This document shows positions 43,323 through 52,258 of a stretch of 64,000 nt of DNA, piece after piece. Position 1 is the stretch's first letter, and each line of letters begins with the position of its first letter. Source of the DNA: PALSA-894 sp963734185 (GTDB lineage Bacteria > Pseudomonadota > Alphaproteobacteria > Rhizobiales > Xanthobacteraceae); assembly GCA_963734185.1 (NCBI GenBank), contig CAVTGA010000002.1, positions 2,232,001 through 2,296,000 on the forward strand, read 5' to 3'. The translations under genes and the position numbers were made by a program. The notes beneath the pieces are model-generated. The model was not told where the DNA came from. It saw only the letters and a list, made by a program, of their open reading frames with translations, and made no database searches.

Positions 43323-43604
43323 ATGACGGAGGCCAGCGCAATCGAAGCGGCCACCAAGCGGCTTGCCGCTGCGCTCGACGCGCTCGAGGCGGCGGTCGAA
43401 CGCAGGCGCGAGGCCGACCGCGGCGAGACCGCGCTTGCCGAACAGGTCCATGCGCTCGGCAACGACCGCTCGCGTCTTGCCGCCGAGCTCGATGCCGCGA
43501 CCGCGCGCTCGCGGGCGCTGGAGGGTGCGAACCGGGAGGTTGCGCGCCGGCTCGACGGAGCGATCGAGACCATCCGCTCCGTGGTCGGCGCGCCCGAACG
43601 TTGA
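43323..43604 (+). CDS. DUF4164 family protein
   Basis: A 93-residue protein, almost wholly a coiled coil (residues about 5-80: AIEAATKRLAAALDALEAAVERRR, then ALAEQVHALGNDRSRLAAEL). DUF4164 is alphaproteobacterial and regularly precedes zapA, as it does here. The start MTEASAIEA at 43323 lies just behind GGAGG. A role in division with ZapA is inferred from context only. Confidence 0.88.
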   Translation: MTEASAIEAATKRLAAALDALEAAVERRREADRGETALAEQVHALGNDRSRLAAELDAATARSRALEGANREVARRLDGAIETIRSVVGAPER

Positions 43605-43684
43605 CAACCGCGAAGCCGCGCGCGGAAAGTGCGCAGCTTCTCAATTGCGCGATCAAGCAAGTCGCGCCAGCAATGGGCAGGCTC

Positions 43685-44068
43685 ATGGCGCACGTGAACG
43701 TCGTCATCAACGGTCGGCAATACCGCATGGCCTGCGAGGACGGGCAGGAAGATCACCTGTTGCAGCTCGCGACCGACTTCGACCGGCGCATCGGCAAGAT
43801 GCGCGAGGATTTCGGCCAGATCGGCGACATGCGGCTCACCGTCATGGCCGCGCTCATGCTGGCCGACGAGTTCTCCGACGTCAGCAAGCGCGTCGCCAGG
43901 CTGGAGCAGGAAGTCTCCGGCCTGCAGGATGCCGGCGCGACGGCGTCCGAGCGCACGCAGCAGACCCAGGCCGCGATCTCGGCCGCGCTCAACGCGGCGG
44001 CCGAGCGCATCGAGGGCGTCACCCGCAGCCTGAATGGAAGCGTCGGCAAGGGCGTAGCGATGGGGTAG
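43685..44068 (+). CDS. zapA: Cell division protein ZapA
   Basis: A 127-residue ZapA, which cross-links FtsZ filaments in the Z ring. It opens MAHVNVVINGRQYRMACEDGQEDHL, with LTVMAALMLADE in the middle and a C-terminal coiled coil. Met at 43685 gives the normal family N-terminus; earlier in-frame codons (TTG at 43601, ATG at 43673) are less likely. It follows DUF4164 and ends just before a GCATGATC palindrome and the 6S RNA gene. Confidence 0.93.
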   Translation: MAHVNVVINGRQYRMACEDGQEDHLLQLATDFDRRIGKMREDFGQIGDMRLTVMAALMLADEFSDVSKRVARLEQEVSGLQDAGATASERTQQTQAAISAALNAAAERIEGVTRSLNGSVGKGVAMG

Positions 44069-44069
44069 C

Positions 44070-44101
44070 GCATGATCCGACTTTTCGGACAAAGATCATG
44101 C
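44070..44101. repeat. GCATGATC-type palindromic repeat, copy 2
   Basis: GCATGATC-CGACTTTTCGGACAAA-GATCATGC lies directly after the zapA stop; both eight-base arms are exact. It lacks the central GGGGCC hairpin of copy 1. It separates zapA from 6S RNA and could end the zapA message. Confidence 0.75.
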
Positions 44102-44185
44102 GCAAAGCAGAAGGCGCGCAAAGCAAGGGGATTGAGAGCATCAAAACTCTGGCGCGCTCCCAATGGAGCCATTACATTGCAGCGG

Positions 44186-44338
44186 CGGGGCTGCGGGGTG
44201 CGTTAGAGACAAACTCTCGGGGCCTTACGATCCTGAAGGGAGCTGTCCCTGGCCGGGCCCGTGGGCTCGGGCATATGGCGCCCACCTACTTCTGTAGGTA
44301 CCCGGGATCAGTTCTCGACGGCTTTCGCGGCTCCGCAC
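44186..44338 (+). ncRNA. ssrS: 6S RNA
   Basis: About 153 bases with the alphaproteobacterial 6S RNA signature: CTCTCGGGGCCTTACGATCCTGA, then GGGAGCTGTCCCTGGCCGGG, a hairpin loop, CCCGGGATCAGTTCTCGACGGC and TTTCGCGG. The ends pair to close the long stem with a central bubble that mimics an open promoter and titrates sigma70 RNA polymerase. Its place between zapA and the 5-formyltetrahydrofolate cyclo-ligase gene is the classical position of ssrS in bacteria. A TACATT at 44173-44178 may be the -10 box; ends are approximate. Confidence 0.85.
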
Positions 44339-44349
44339 TCGCCGTTATT

Positions 44350-44440
44350 CGTCATGGCCGGGCTTGTCCCGGCCATCCACGTCTTTAGCTTGAGCCGAGT
44401 TCGCAAGACGTGGATGCCCGGAACAAGTCCGGGCATGACG
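44350..44440. repeat. GTCATGGCCGGGCTTGTCCC-type inverted repeat, copy 2
   Basis: Arms CGTCATGGCCGGGCTTGTCC and GGAACAAGTCCGGGCATGAC are in opposite order around CATCCACGTCTT/AAGACGTGGATG. The right arm contains the ATG at 44435 that opens the cyclo-ligase frame. Sister copies: 34935-35061 and 55280-55401. Confidence 0.85.
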
Positions 44441-45031
44441 GAGCGGGTGTTGTTGGATATCGCCGAGCGCAAGGCTATCCTGCGGCGCGAGGCGATCGCG
44501 CGGCGCGATGCGCTGCCGCCGAATGAGCGCGCCGAGGCCGCCGCGACGATCGCTGCACGGCCGTTTCCGCTTCCGATTGCGCCGGGCACGATCGTATCGG
44601 GCTTCTCGCCGCTGAACAGCGAGGTCAATCCGGTTCCGCTGTTGCGCGCGCTGAGCAATGCCGGCGCGCAACTCGCGCTTCCCGTGGTTGCCGGGCGCGG
44701 CAAGCCGCTGATCATGCGCGCGTGGGCCTTCGGCGAGCCGTTGAATGCAGGCGTCTGGGGCATCAAGCAGCCGCGGCCCGAGGCGCCGGAGGTTGCGCCC
44801 GACATCCTGATCGTGCCGCTGCTGGCCTTCGACCGGCGCGGCAACCGCATCGGCTACGGCGCCGGCTACTACGACCTGACGATACACGCGCTGCGCGCGA
44901 CCAAGCCGGTGCTTGCATGCGGTATCGCGTTCGCGGCCCAGGAGATCGAAGCGGTTCCGGCGACGCCACGCGACGCGCGGCTCGATCTCGTGCTAACGGA
45001 GCATGAGATGATCGACCTGCGCGAGAGTTGA
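44435..45031 (+). CDS. 5-formyltetrahydrofolate cyclo-ligase
   Basis: A 198-residue enzyme that turns 5-formyl-THF into 5,10-methenyl-THF with ATP. The signature RIGYGAGYYDL (about residues 138-148) and DILIVPLLAFDRRGN match the family. Its start is ambiguous: ATG at 44435 belongs to a palindromic repeat, whereas TTG at 44453 has GGAG at ideal spacing and begins just where similarity (DIAERKAILRREA) starts. In either case the gene follows 6S RNA, the ssrS-fau order found across bacteria. The next gene begins three bases after its stop. Confidence 0.9.
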   Translation: MTERVLLDIAERKAILRREAIARRDALPPNERAEAAATIAARPFPLPIAPGTIVSGFSPLNSEVNPVPLLRALSNAGAQLALPVVAGRGKPLIMRAWAFGEPLNAGVWGIKQPRPEAPEVAPDILIVPLLAFDRRGNRIGYGAGYYDLTIHALRATKPVLACGIAFAAQEIEAVPATPRDARLDLVLTEHEMIDLRES

Positions 45032-45034
45032 GGA

Positions 45035-45857
45035 ATGCGTCTCCTGTTCATCGGCGATGTGGTCGGCCGTTCCGGCCGCGCGATCGTGACCGAGCGGTTG
45101 CCGGGGCTGATCCGCGACTGGAGTCTCGACTGCGTCATCCTCAACGGCGAGAACGCGGCCGGCGGCTTCGGCATCACCGAGCCGATCTACCAGGAACTGC
45201 TCGACGCCGGCGCCGACGTCGTCACCGGCGGCAACCATTCGTGGGACCAGCGCGAGGCGCTGGTGTTCATCGAGCGCGCCCCGAAGCTGCTGCGGCCGGT
45301 GAACTATCCGCCCGGCACGCCGGGCCGCGGCGTGACGCTGATCGAGGCACGCAACGGCGCGCGCGTGCTGGTGGTCAACGCCATGGGGCGGGTGTTCATG
45401 GACGCGCTCGACGACCCGTTCGCGGCGGTCGAGCGCGAACTCTCGGCCTGCCTGCTCAAGGCGGCGGCCGACGCCATCGTGGTCGACATCCACTGCGAGG
45501 CGACGAGCGAGAAGCAGGCGATGGGTCACTTCTGCGACGGCCGCGCCAGCCTGGTGGTCGGCACCCACACCCATGCGCCGACCGCGGATCACCGCGTGCT
45601 GCCAGGCGGCACGGCGTTCGTGTCCGACGTCGGCATGACCGGCGATTACGAACTCGGTGATCGGCATGAGCAAGCACGAACCGCTGCAGCGCTTCGTGCG
45701 CAAGATTCCTTCCGGCAAGTTCGAGCCTGCGTCGGGACCGGCGACCATGTGCGCGCTCGCGGTCGAGATCGACGATGCCACCGGCTTGGCGCGGCGCGTC
45801 GGCGCGGTGCGTCTCGGCGGGCGGCTCGAGGAGGCAAGGCCGGCGTTCTGGGAATGA
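45035..45857 (+). pseudogene. TIGR00282/YmdB-family metallophosphoesterase, frameshifted
   Basis: A family of cyclic-nucleotide-type phosphoesterases (YmdB in Bacillus). The first 206 residues are normal: LLFIGDVVGRSGR, LNGENAAGGFG, GGNHSWDQRE, VDIHCEATSEKQAMG and GTHTHAPTAD supply the dinuclear metal ligands. After GMTGDYE the frame changes; the true C-terminus VIGMSKHEPLQRFVRKIPSG and following sits one frame over. Deleting the C at about 45653 restores DYESVIGM and a 273-residue protein. The gene otherwise looks functional. It follows the cyclo-ligase gene by three bases. Confidence 0.87.
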
Positions 45858-45863
45858 CAGCCT

Positions 45864-45974
45864 CACCCTGAGGAGCCCGCGCATGCGGGCGTCTCGAAGG
45901 GTGAGGCGTCGCGAGCGGCCGTCCTTCGAGACGCCCGTCTGCGCTACGCTTTGACGGGCTCCTCAGGACGAGGT
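45864..45974. repeat. CTTCGAGACGCC family repeat, copy 3
   Basis: ACCCTGAGGAGCCCGCGCAT and its partner GCGTCTCGAAGGGT form the first hairpin; TCCTTCGAGACGCCCGTCTG and GACGGGCTCCTCAGGACGAG form the second. Fills the gap between the phosphoesterase gene and yebC. Related to 33784-33899 and 38697-38850. Confidence 0.75.
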
Positions 45975-46050
45975 CCGAGTTTGTGGATTTTGTCGCGACG
46001 CCATCCTATAACGCGCCGCATTTCCCGGCGGTTGATTACTGGAGGCGGAT

Positions 46051-46797
46051 TTGGCCGGCCACTCGCAGTTCAAGAACATCATGCACCGCAAGGGCCGCCA
46101 GGACGCGGTCCGCTCCCGGTTGTTCGGCAAGCTCGCACGCGAGATCACGGTCGCCGCCAAGCTCGGCCTGCCCGATCCGGACATGAATCCGCGGCTGCGT
46201 GCGGCAATCCTGGCGGCGCGCGCGGAAAACATGCCGAAGGACAATATCGAGCGCGCGATCAAGAAGGCGCTCGGCAGCGACGCCGAGATCTATGACGAGA
46301 TCCGCTACGAGGGCTATGGGCCGGGCGGCGTCGCCATCATCGTCGAGGTCTTGACCGACAACCGCAATCGTTCGGCCGGCGAGGTGCGCGCGAGCTTCAC
46401 CAAGAGCGGCGGCAACCTGGCCGAGACCGGCGCGGTGTCGTTCATGTTCGATCACGTCGGCGTGGTGGAGTTCGACGCCAAGGCCGCGTCGGCCGACGCG
46501 ATGCTGGAGGCCGCGATCGAGGCCGGCGCCGAGGACGTGGTGTCGAGCGAGAGCGGCCACGAAATCTATACGACGCAGGACTCGCTGCGCGAGGTCGCCA
46601 AGGCGCTGGAGGCGAAGTTCGGCGAGCCGCGCAAAGCCGCGCTCACGTGGAAGCCGCAGAACACGGTGGCGCTCGACGATGAGCAGGGCGAGAAGCTGCT
46701 CAAGCTGATCGAGACGCTCAACGAGCACGACGACGTGCAGAACGTCTACGCCAATTTCGAGATCTCGGACGCGCTGGTGGCGAAGATGAGCGCGTGA
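46051..46797 (+). CDS. YebC/PmpR-family transcriptional regulator
   Basis: A 248-residue YebC protein: MAGHSQFKNIMHRKGRQDA opening, RAENMPKDNIERAIKKALG, EGYGPGGVAIIVEVLTDNRNR and the acidic C-terminus. The start is TTG at 46051 behind GGAGG, as the conserved AGHSQFKN begins at residue 2. YebC proteins regulate transcription, and some also ease translation at proline tracts. In alphaproteobacteria yebC normally precedes ruvC; here a TauE gene and pepN lie between. Confidence 0.95.
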   Translation: MAGHSQFKNIMHRKGRQDAVRSRLFGKLAREITVAAKLGLPDPDMNPRLRAAILAARAENMPKDNIERAIKKALGSDAEIYDEIRYEGYGPGGVAIIVEVLTDNRNRSAGEVRASFTKSGGNLAETGAVSFMFDHVGVVEFDAKAASADAMLEAAIEAGAEDVVSSESGHEIYTTQDSLREVAKALEAKFGEPRKAALTWKPQNTVALDDEQGEKLLKLIETLNEHDDVQNVYANFEISDALVAKMSA

Positions 46798-46803
46798 CTT
46801 CAT

Positions 46804-46852
46804 GTCCCGCACGCGGTGCAGCGCGAAAGCGGTGCACCGCAGATGCGGGACC
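46804..46852. repeat. Long stem-loop after yebC
   Basis: GTCCCGCA pairs with TGCGGGAC and CGGTGCA with TGCACCG on either side of a GCGCGAAAGCG loop region. It begins six bases after the yebC stop, so it probably helps end that transcript. The same gap holds, at 46904-46936, the 33-base block shared with 38718-38750. Confidence 0.65.
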
Positions 46853-46961
46853 GCCCGAGGTTCGGAGTTCTTGACGGTCCCGGTTCTGCAGCGCACCGTT
46901 TCACCATAGCGCGTCGAAGACGCGCGTGAACGCGCTCACGGCGCTGCGCCCGGGACAGGCG

Positions 46962-47741
46962 CTACCGCAACAGTCGATCGAACAGCGGCATGCTGGCGAG
47001 CGCGGCGAACGCGATGATGGCGTAGGCGACGCGGCGGTAGGTTTCCGCCGAGGCAAAATGGAACACGCGCCCGCCGGCCCACATGGCGAAGATGTGCAGC
47101 GGGCCGATCATGAGAGCGAGCGCGATCACGTAAGGGGTGAGCAGCCCGTGCCACAGATAGGTCGCGAACGAGACGGTCGAGAACAGCGTGAAATACGAGA
47201 TGAAGTTGGCGCGCACCACCGCCGGCTCGCTGGCGCTGCCGAGCCAGTAGAGGATGATCGGCGGCCCGGAGATCTGGATCGCGCCGCCGCTCAGCCCGGC
47301 GAGGAAGCCGACGATGAGGGTGACGACCAGGTAGGGCCGGCCGTGATAGCGCCAGCCTGAGATCAGCACCGGCAACAGGCCTGCAATGAGCAGCGCGATG
47401 ACCCAGCGCAGGGCGACCGGATCGGCGTATTGCAGGATCATGGTGCCGAACTGCAGCGCGACGGTCGCAGCGGCGGCGAGCGGCAGCACCTCGCGCCAGC
47501 TTGCCTGGCGCCAGACGCCGAACACGAAGGTGAGCCCGGTCGCGAAATCGATCAGCAGGAACGAGGCGGCGCCGACGCGCGGCTCGAACACCGCGCTCAT
47601 CAGCGGCACGTAGATCAGCGCCGAGCCGAAGCCGGAGAAACCGCGCACCGCGCCCGACAACAGGGAGATCCCGACCGCGAGGAAGATGCGCGGGTCGGCT
47701 AGGATCGATTGGAAGGTGGAAAGGTCGGGCAGGGCGGTCAC
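46962..47741 (-). CDS. Sulfite exporter TauE/SafE family permease (TSUP)
   Basis: A 259-residue membrane protein with about eight helices and the duplicated TSUP motif: LSGAVRGFSGFGSALIYVPLMS in the first half and VGFLAGLSGGAIQISGPPIILYW in the second. TSUP proteins move sulfite, sulfoacetate, organosulfonates or similar anions out of the cell. The start is uncertain: GTG at 47741 (VTALPDLSTFQ) is chosen since upstream codons add a non-hydrophobic 49-residue extension, but no Shine-Dalgarno is seen. It is convergent with yebC and divergent from pepN. Confidence 0.85.
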   Translation of the reverse strand: MTALPDLSTFQSILADPRIFLAVGISLLSGAVRGFSGFGSALIYVPLMSAVFEPRVGAASFLLIDFATGLTFVFGVWRQASWREVLPLAAAATVALQFGTMILQYADPVALRWVIALLIAGLLPVLISGWRYHGRPYLVVTLIVGFLAGLSGGAIQISGPPIILYWLGSASEPAVVRANFISYFTLFSTVSFATYLWHGLLTPYVIALALMIGPLHIFAMWAGGRVFHFASAETYRRVAYAIIAFAALASMPLFDRLLR

Positions 47742-47820
47742 AACAGGCTGAGGGAGGGGGGATCGGCGGTCGAAAGGCGGTTTCCGTGGCGCAGACCCTG
47801 AACACCCGTTCCACCGTAGA

Positions 47821-47862
47821 GCATGATCCCGAAAAGTGGGAACCGGTTTTCGAGCAAGCCAT
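47821..47862. repeat. GCATGATC-type palindromic repeat, copy 3
   Basis: GCATGATC-CCGAAAAGTGGGAACCGGTTTTCG-AGCAAGCCATGT: the inner arms GAAAAG.../...TTTTC are kept, while the right outer arm has diverged. It lies between the divergent TauE and pepN genes, where it could overlap promoters. The AT-rich stretch GGTAGTATAGTATTCT at 47940-47956 is the most promoter-like sequence in the gap. Confidence 0.65.
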
Positions 47863-47981
47863 GTCGAAACAGATCGGGGCGGCATCACGCGGGCCGCGCG
47901 TGCATGGATTCGCGCGGCGCGGGATGGCGTCGCACGTCATGGTAGTATAGTATTCTCCCTTCGATCGGAGGAGGTCCCCTG

Positions 47982-50652
47982 ATGCGTTGCAAGACCCTCA
48001 TGATGTTTGCGGCCGCGCTGTTGTTGGCCGTTCCGGTCAGCGCCGAGCAGCCGTTCAATTTCGAAACCACACCGGGCGGCCTGCCGAAAAACCCGCGGCC
48101 CGTCGCGTACCGCATCGATCTCGATCTCGTCCCGGACCCTGCGAAGCTTGAAGCGGCGGACGGCAAGCAGACGCTGGATTTCAACGGCCGGGCAGAGATC
48201 GATATCGACGTCCTGGTTGCCACCGACACGATCACCTTCAATGCCGTTGATCTGGCGCTCGCGAGCGTGGCCGTCGACGGGACGGGCATCGCGCTGGTCA
48301 AGCAGGACAAGAAGTCGGCGACCTACCGCGTGCCGCACGCGCTTGCACCCGGACGCCATACCTTGGCGATCAGCTATGCCGGCAAGATCTCCCCGCGGCC
48401 GCATGGCCTGTATCACGTCAGCTACGGCACGCCCGCAGGCCAGCACCGCATCCTCACGACGCAGTTCGAATTCGATCGATGCGCGCCGTATGTTCCCCGG
48501 CTGGGACGAGCCGGCCTTCAAGGCGGCGTTCTCGCTCTCGGCTACGATGCCGAGCGGCTTTCGGGCGATCTCGAACATGCCGGTCGAGCGCGAAGAGCCG
48601 GCCGGCTCCGGCAAGAAGAAGGTGATATTCGCTCCGGCGACGCCGCGCATGTCGACCTACCTTGTCGTGCTCATCGCAGGCGAGTTCGACGCGCCGCTGC
48701 GTCAGATGATCGCGGGTGCGGATGTCGGCGTTTTTGCGCCGCTCGGCCGCGCCGAGCAGGGACGAGTCGCGCTCGACGTGATGACGAAAGTACTGCCGTA
48801 CTTCAACGATTACTTCGGTGTGAAATACCCGCTGCCCAAGCTCGATCTCATCGCCATACCGGACTTTGCAGCCGGAGCGATGGAGAACTGGGGCGGCATC
48901 ACATTCGTCGACAATGTCTTGCTGTTCGACCCGGCGAAGTCTTCGCAGCGGACGCGGGAGAGCATCTTCGAGATCGTCACCCATGAGACCGCCCATCAAT
49001 GGTCGGGCAACCTCGTCACCATGGCGTGGTGGGACAATCTGTGGCTCAACGAAGGTTTCGCGACCTGGATGCAGAAGAAGGTTACCGACCACTTCAACCC
49101 GACTTGGAAGATCTGGCTGCGGGCGCACGATTCGAAGCAGATCGCGATGGCGCGGGATGCGCGGCGCACCGCCCGTCCGATTCAGCGGGCCATTGCCGAC
49201 GACGGCGAGGCGGACAGCGCCTTCGACAATATCACCTACAACAAGGGCGGGGCGTTGATCCGCATGATCGAGGCCTATGTGGGAGAAAATCCGTTCCGCG
49301 ACGGCATGCGCCGCTACATGAAGGCGCACGCCTACTCGAGCGCGACCACGGCCGATCTCTGGGCGGCGCTCGCGAAGTCGTCCGGCAACAAGCCGGTGTC
49401 GGCCATTGCCGCGAGCTTCACCGAGTACTCCGGGATTCCGTTGATTCAGGTCGCGACGAACTGCGTCAAAGGCAAGACCGTGGCGACGCTGCGGCAGGAA
49501 CGGTTCGCCATCAATCATCCCTACGCCGAGAAGCGCATCTGGCAGGTGCCGGTCACGCTCGGCCGAATCGACGACGCGGCGGCGCCGCGCACCGTGCTGG
49601 TGAGGGACGAAGCGGTGCCGGTGACATTCGAGGGTTGCGGCAAACCGGTGAAGGCCAATTTCGGCGACGTCGGCTATTACCGCGTTCAATACGACGATCC
49701 GGGGCTGAAGGCGCTTGTCGCATCCTATCGCCGACTCGCGCCGGCCGATCGCGTCAACCTGTTGTCCGACAGTTGGGCCTTGGTCGAGGCCGAGCGCGCC
49801 GCGCCGGCGAGCTTTCTCGATCTCACCAAGCTGCTCGGCGAGGAAACCGAGCTGGTCGTGTGGAAGAGCGTGATCGATGCGTTGCGGGCGATCGACGATC
49901 TTCAGCGCGCGGCGCCCGGCCGCGCCGCGTTTCGCGAGCACATGCGCGGCTTGATCCGACCGGTGCTCGATAGGCTGGGCTGGGACCCAAAGCCGGGGGA
50001 GGCACCGGAGGCTCCGTTGTTGCGCGCGCTCGTGATCACGACGCTCGGACGTTGGGGCGACGAACCGACGATCGCCGAGGCGCGCCGGCGCTTCGCGGCG
50101 TTCCTTCAGGATACGGCGACGTTGCATAAGGAGCTGCGCGAGCCGGTCGCGACCGTGGCCGGCTACGCTGCCGACCGCACGACGTTCGAGGAATTGCATC
50201 GCCGCGCGCGCGAGGCGTCCGATCTCGAAGAGAAGCTGATGTTCTACTTCGCACTTGCCGGCGCCAGCGACCCCGCGCTCGTTGAGGAAACGGTCAAGAT
50301 CGCGCGCAACGACCAAAAGCTGCCTAACGGACGGGTCGTCACGTTTCTGGGACGGGCCGCGGGCCAAAGCGACAGCCCCGACCGCGTCTGGGACCTGGTG
50401 TTCACGCAGCCACAGGAGATATTCGACCGGCTGACCGACGCGCACAAGCAGCGCCTGCTGCCGACCATCGCGGGCGCCTCATTCAACCCGTCCGTCGCCT
50501 TCCAACTGCAATGGGCCGCATCGTCGCGATCCTCGCCCGCGGCACGCTACGAGGCCGACAAGGCGGTGGAAGGCATCGAATTCAAGGCCGATATCCGGAC
50601 ACGACTGTTGCCCAGGATAGACGATTGGATCAAGGCCAATCGCGGCGCTTGA
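47982..50652 (+). pseudogene. pepN: M1-family aminopeptidase N, frameshifted
   Basis: A zinc metallopeptidase of about 889 residues when repaired. GGAGGAGG precedes the ATG, and a signal peptide (AAALLLAVPVSA) indicates export. Codons 1-163 lie in one frame and the rest, from DARRMFPGWDEPAFKAAF on, in the next. Removing one base between 48471 and 48481 joins them as QFEFVDARRMF. The GAMENWG exopeptidase motif and the HETAHQW-x18-NEGFA zinc site are intact, as is the C-terminal helical ERAP-like part. It is inserted between yebC and ruvC. One indel in a 2.7-kb gene otherwise without defects suggests a recent or artefactual change. Confidence 0.87.
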
Positions 50653-50701
50653 TATCGCCGGCGCTCTGGGCGGCGCGGCGCTGCGGCGCTATCAAGGGGC
50701 C

Positions 50702-51211
50702 GTGACACGGCCCCCGATTCGCATCCTCGGCATCGATCCGGGCCTCCGCCGCACCGGCTGGGGCCTGATCGTATGCGCGGGCAACCGGCTGTCGTTCCTC
50801 GCCTGCGGCTCGGTCGAGACCGACGACAAGGCCGCGCTCGCCGAGCGGCTGCTCACCATCCATGACGGGCTGACCCGCATCGTCGACGAATTCCGCCCGG
50901 ACGAGGCGGCGGTCGAGGCGACCTTCGTCAATCGCGACGCGACCGCGACCCTGAAGCTCGGGCAGGCGCGCGGCATCGCGCTGCTGGTGCCGGCCAAGGC
51001 CGGCGTCGCGGTCGCCGAGTATGCCCCCAACCTGGTGAAGAAGACCATCGTCGGCGCCGGCCACGGCGAGAAGGCGCAGATCCGCATGATGGTCGGCGTG
51101 CTGCTGCCCAAGGCCGACCCGCACTCCGAAGATGCCGCCGACGCGCTGGCGATCGCGATCTGCCACGCGCACCACCGGCAGAGCGCGCTGTTGAGGGTGG
51201 CGGCGCGATGA
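50702..51211 (+). CDS. ruvC: Crossover junction endodeoxyribonuclease RuvC
   Basis: A 169-residue Holliday-junction resolvase. The catalytic acids are visible: Asp in ILGIDPGLRRTGWG, Glu in AAVEATFVN, and the pair in HSEDAADALAIAICHAH. The start is GTG at 50702. The last four bases overlap the start of ruvA (ATGA at 51208), so the two are coupled. Confidence 0.96.
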   Translation: MTRPPIRILGIDPGLRRTGWGLIVCAGNRLSFLACGSVETDDKAALAERLLTIHDGLTRIVDEFRPDEAAVEATFVNRDATATLKLGQARGIALLVPAKAGVAVAEYAPNLVKKTIVGAGHGEKAQIRMMVGVLLPKADPHSEDAADALAIAICHAHHRQSALLRVAAR

Positions 51212-51825
51212 TCGGCAAGCTCAAGGGCATCATCGATTCCTACGGCGAGGACTTCATCGTCGTCGACGTGAACGGCGTCGGCTACGTGGTGCACTGCTCG
51301 GCGCGCACCCTGCAGGCGCTTCCCGCCCCGGGCGAACCGGTGGTGCTCGCGATCGAGACCCACGTGCGCGAGGACCAGATCCGGCTGTTCGGTTTCCTCT
51401 CCGACCTGGAGCGCGAGTGGTTCCGCCTGCTGCAGACCGTGCAGGGCGTCGGCACCAAGGTCGCGCTCTCGGTCCTCTCCACGCTCAAGCCGGCCGACCT
51501 CGCCTCGGCCATCGCGCTGCGCGACCGGGGGATGATCACGCGCTCGCCCGGCGTCGGCCCCAAGGTCGCCGAGCGCATCGTCACCGAACTGAAGGACAAG
51601 GCGCCGGCCTATGCGTCGGTCGATCCGGCGGTGGTGCGGCTCGCCGGCAGCCTCGAGGAGAAGCGCGCGCCGCAGCCGGTCGTCGACGCGGTCTCGGCGC
51701 TGGTCAATCTCGGCTATGGTCAGCCGCAGGCGGCGGCCGCGATCGCGGCGGCCGCGCGCGAGGCGGGCGACGGAGCGGAGACCGCAAGGCTGATCCGCCT
51801 CGGATTGAAGGAATTGGCGAAGTGA
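51208..51825 (+). CDS. ruvA: Holliday junction branch migration protein RuvA
   Basis: A 205-residue junction-binding protein. It opens MIGKLKGIIDSYGEDFIVVD and has the two helix-hairpin-helix motifs (LQTVQGVGTKVALSVLS and ITRSPGVGPKVAERIVTEL) and a C-terminal RuvB-binding domain. Overlaps ruvC by four bases. A cytidine-deaminase gene, not ruvB, follows seven bases on. Confidence 0.96.
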   Translation: MIGKLKGIIDSYGEDFIVVDVNGVGYVVHCSARTLQALPAPGEPVVLAIETHVREDQIRLFGFLSDLEREWFRLLQTVQGVGTKVALSVLSTLKPADLASAIALRDRGMITRSPGVGPKVAERIVTELKDKAPAYASVDPAVVRLAGSLEEKRAPQPVVDAVSALVNLGYGQPQAAAAIAAAAREAGDGAETARLIRLGLKELAK

Positions 51826-51832
51826 CAACGCC

Positions 51833-52255
51833 ATGCTGAGCAAGGCCGACAAGGCGCTGGTCGAGGCGGCGCGTGAGACGATCCGGCGCCGTTACCGCAA
51901 CGATTGGCAGGAGGTCGGCGCGGCGTTGCGCACGCGCAGCGGACAGGTCATGACCGGGGTCAATCTCGACGCCTATCTGGGCCGCATGGCGGTGTGCGCC
52001 GAAGGCGTCGCGATCGGCCGCGTGATTACTGATCTCGGCGAAGCCGGCATCGACACCATCGTGGCGGTGCGCCATCCCAAGCCGAGCGAGAAGAACCAGG
52101 CCATCACGGTGGTGTCGCCGTGCGGCAGTTGCCGCGAGCTGATCTGGGACTACGATCGCAATGCCCGCGTCATCGTTCCGGGCAAGAGCGGCGTGACGGT
52201 CACGTCGATCGCCAAGCTGCTGCCGAACAAGTACCGCCGCGGCGCGGAGAGGTAG
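51833..52255 (+). CDS. Cytidine deaminase-like protein (blasticidin-S-deaminase type)
   Basis: A 140-residue zinc deaminase. The active-site motifs are VCAEGVA (Cys55, Glu57) and SPCGSC (Cys97, Cys100). The SEKNQAIT and SPCGSCRELIWDYD segments resemble the blasticidin-S-deaminase branch, whose members deaminate varied cytosine compounds. It is inserted between ruvA and ruvB with seven and three bases of spacing, so it is co-transcribed with a recombination complex although nothing known links their functions. Confidence 0.87.
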   Translation: MLSKADKALVEAARETIRRRYRNDWQEVGAALRTRSGQVMTGVNLDAYLGRMAVCAEGVAIGRVITDLGEAGIDTIVAVRHPKPSEKNQAITVVSPCGSCRELIWDYDRNARVIVPGKSGVTVTSIAKLLPNKYRRGAER

Positions 52256-52258
52256 GCT

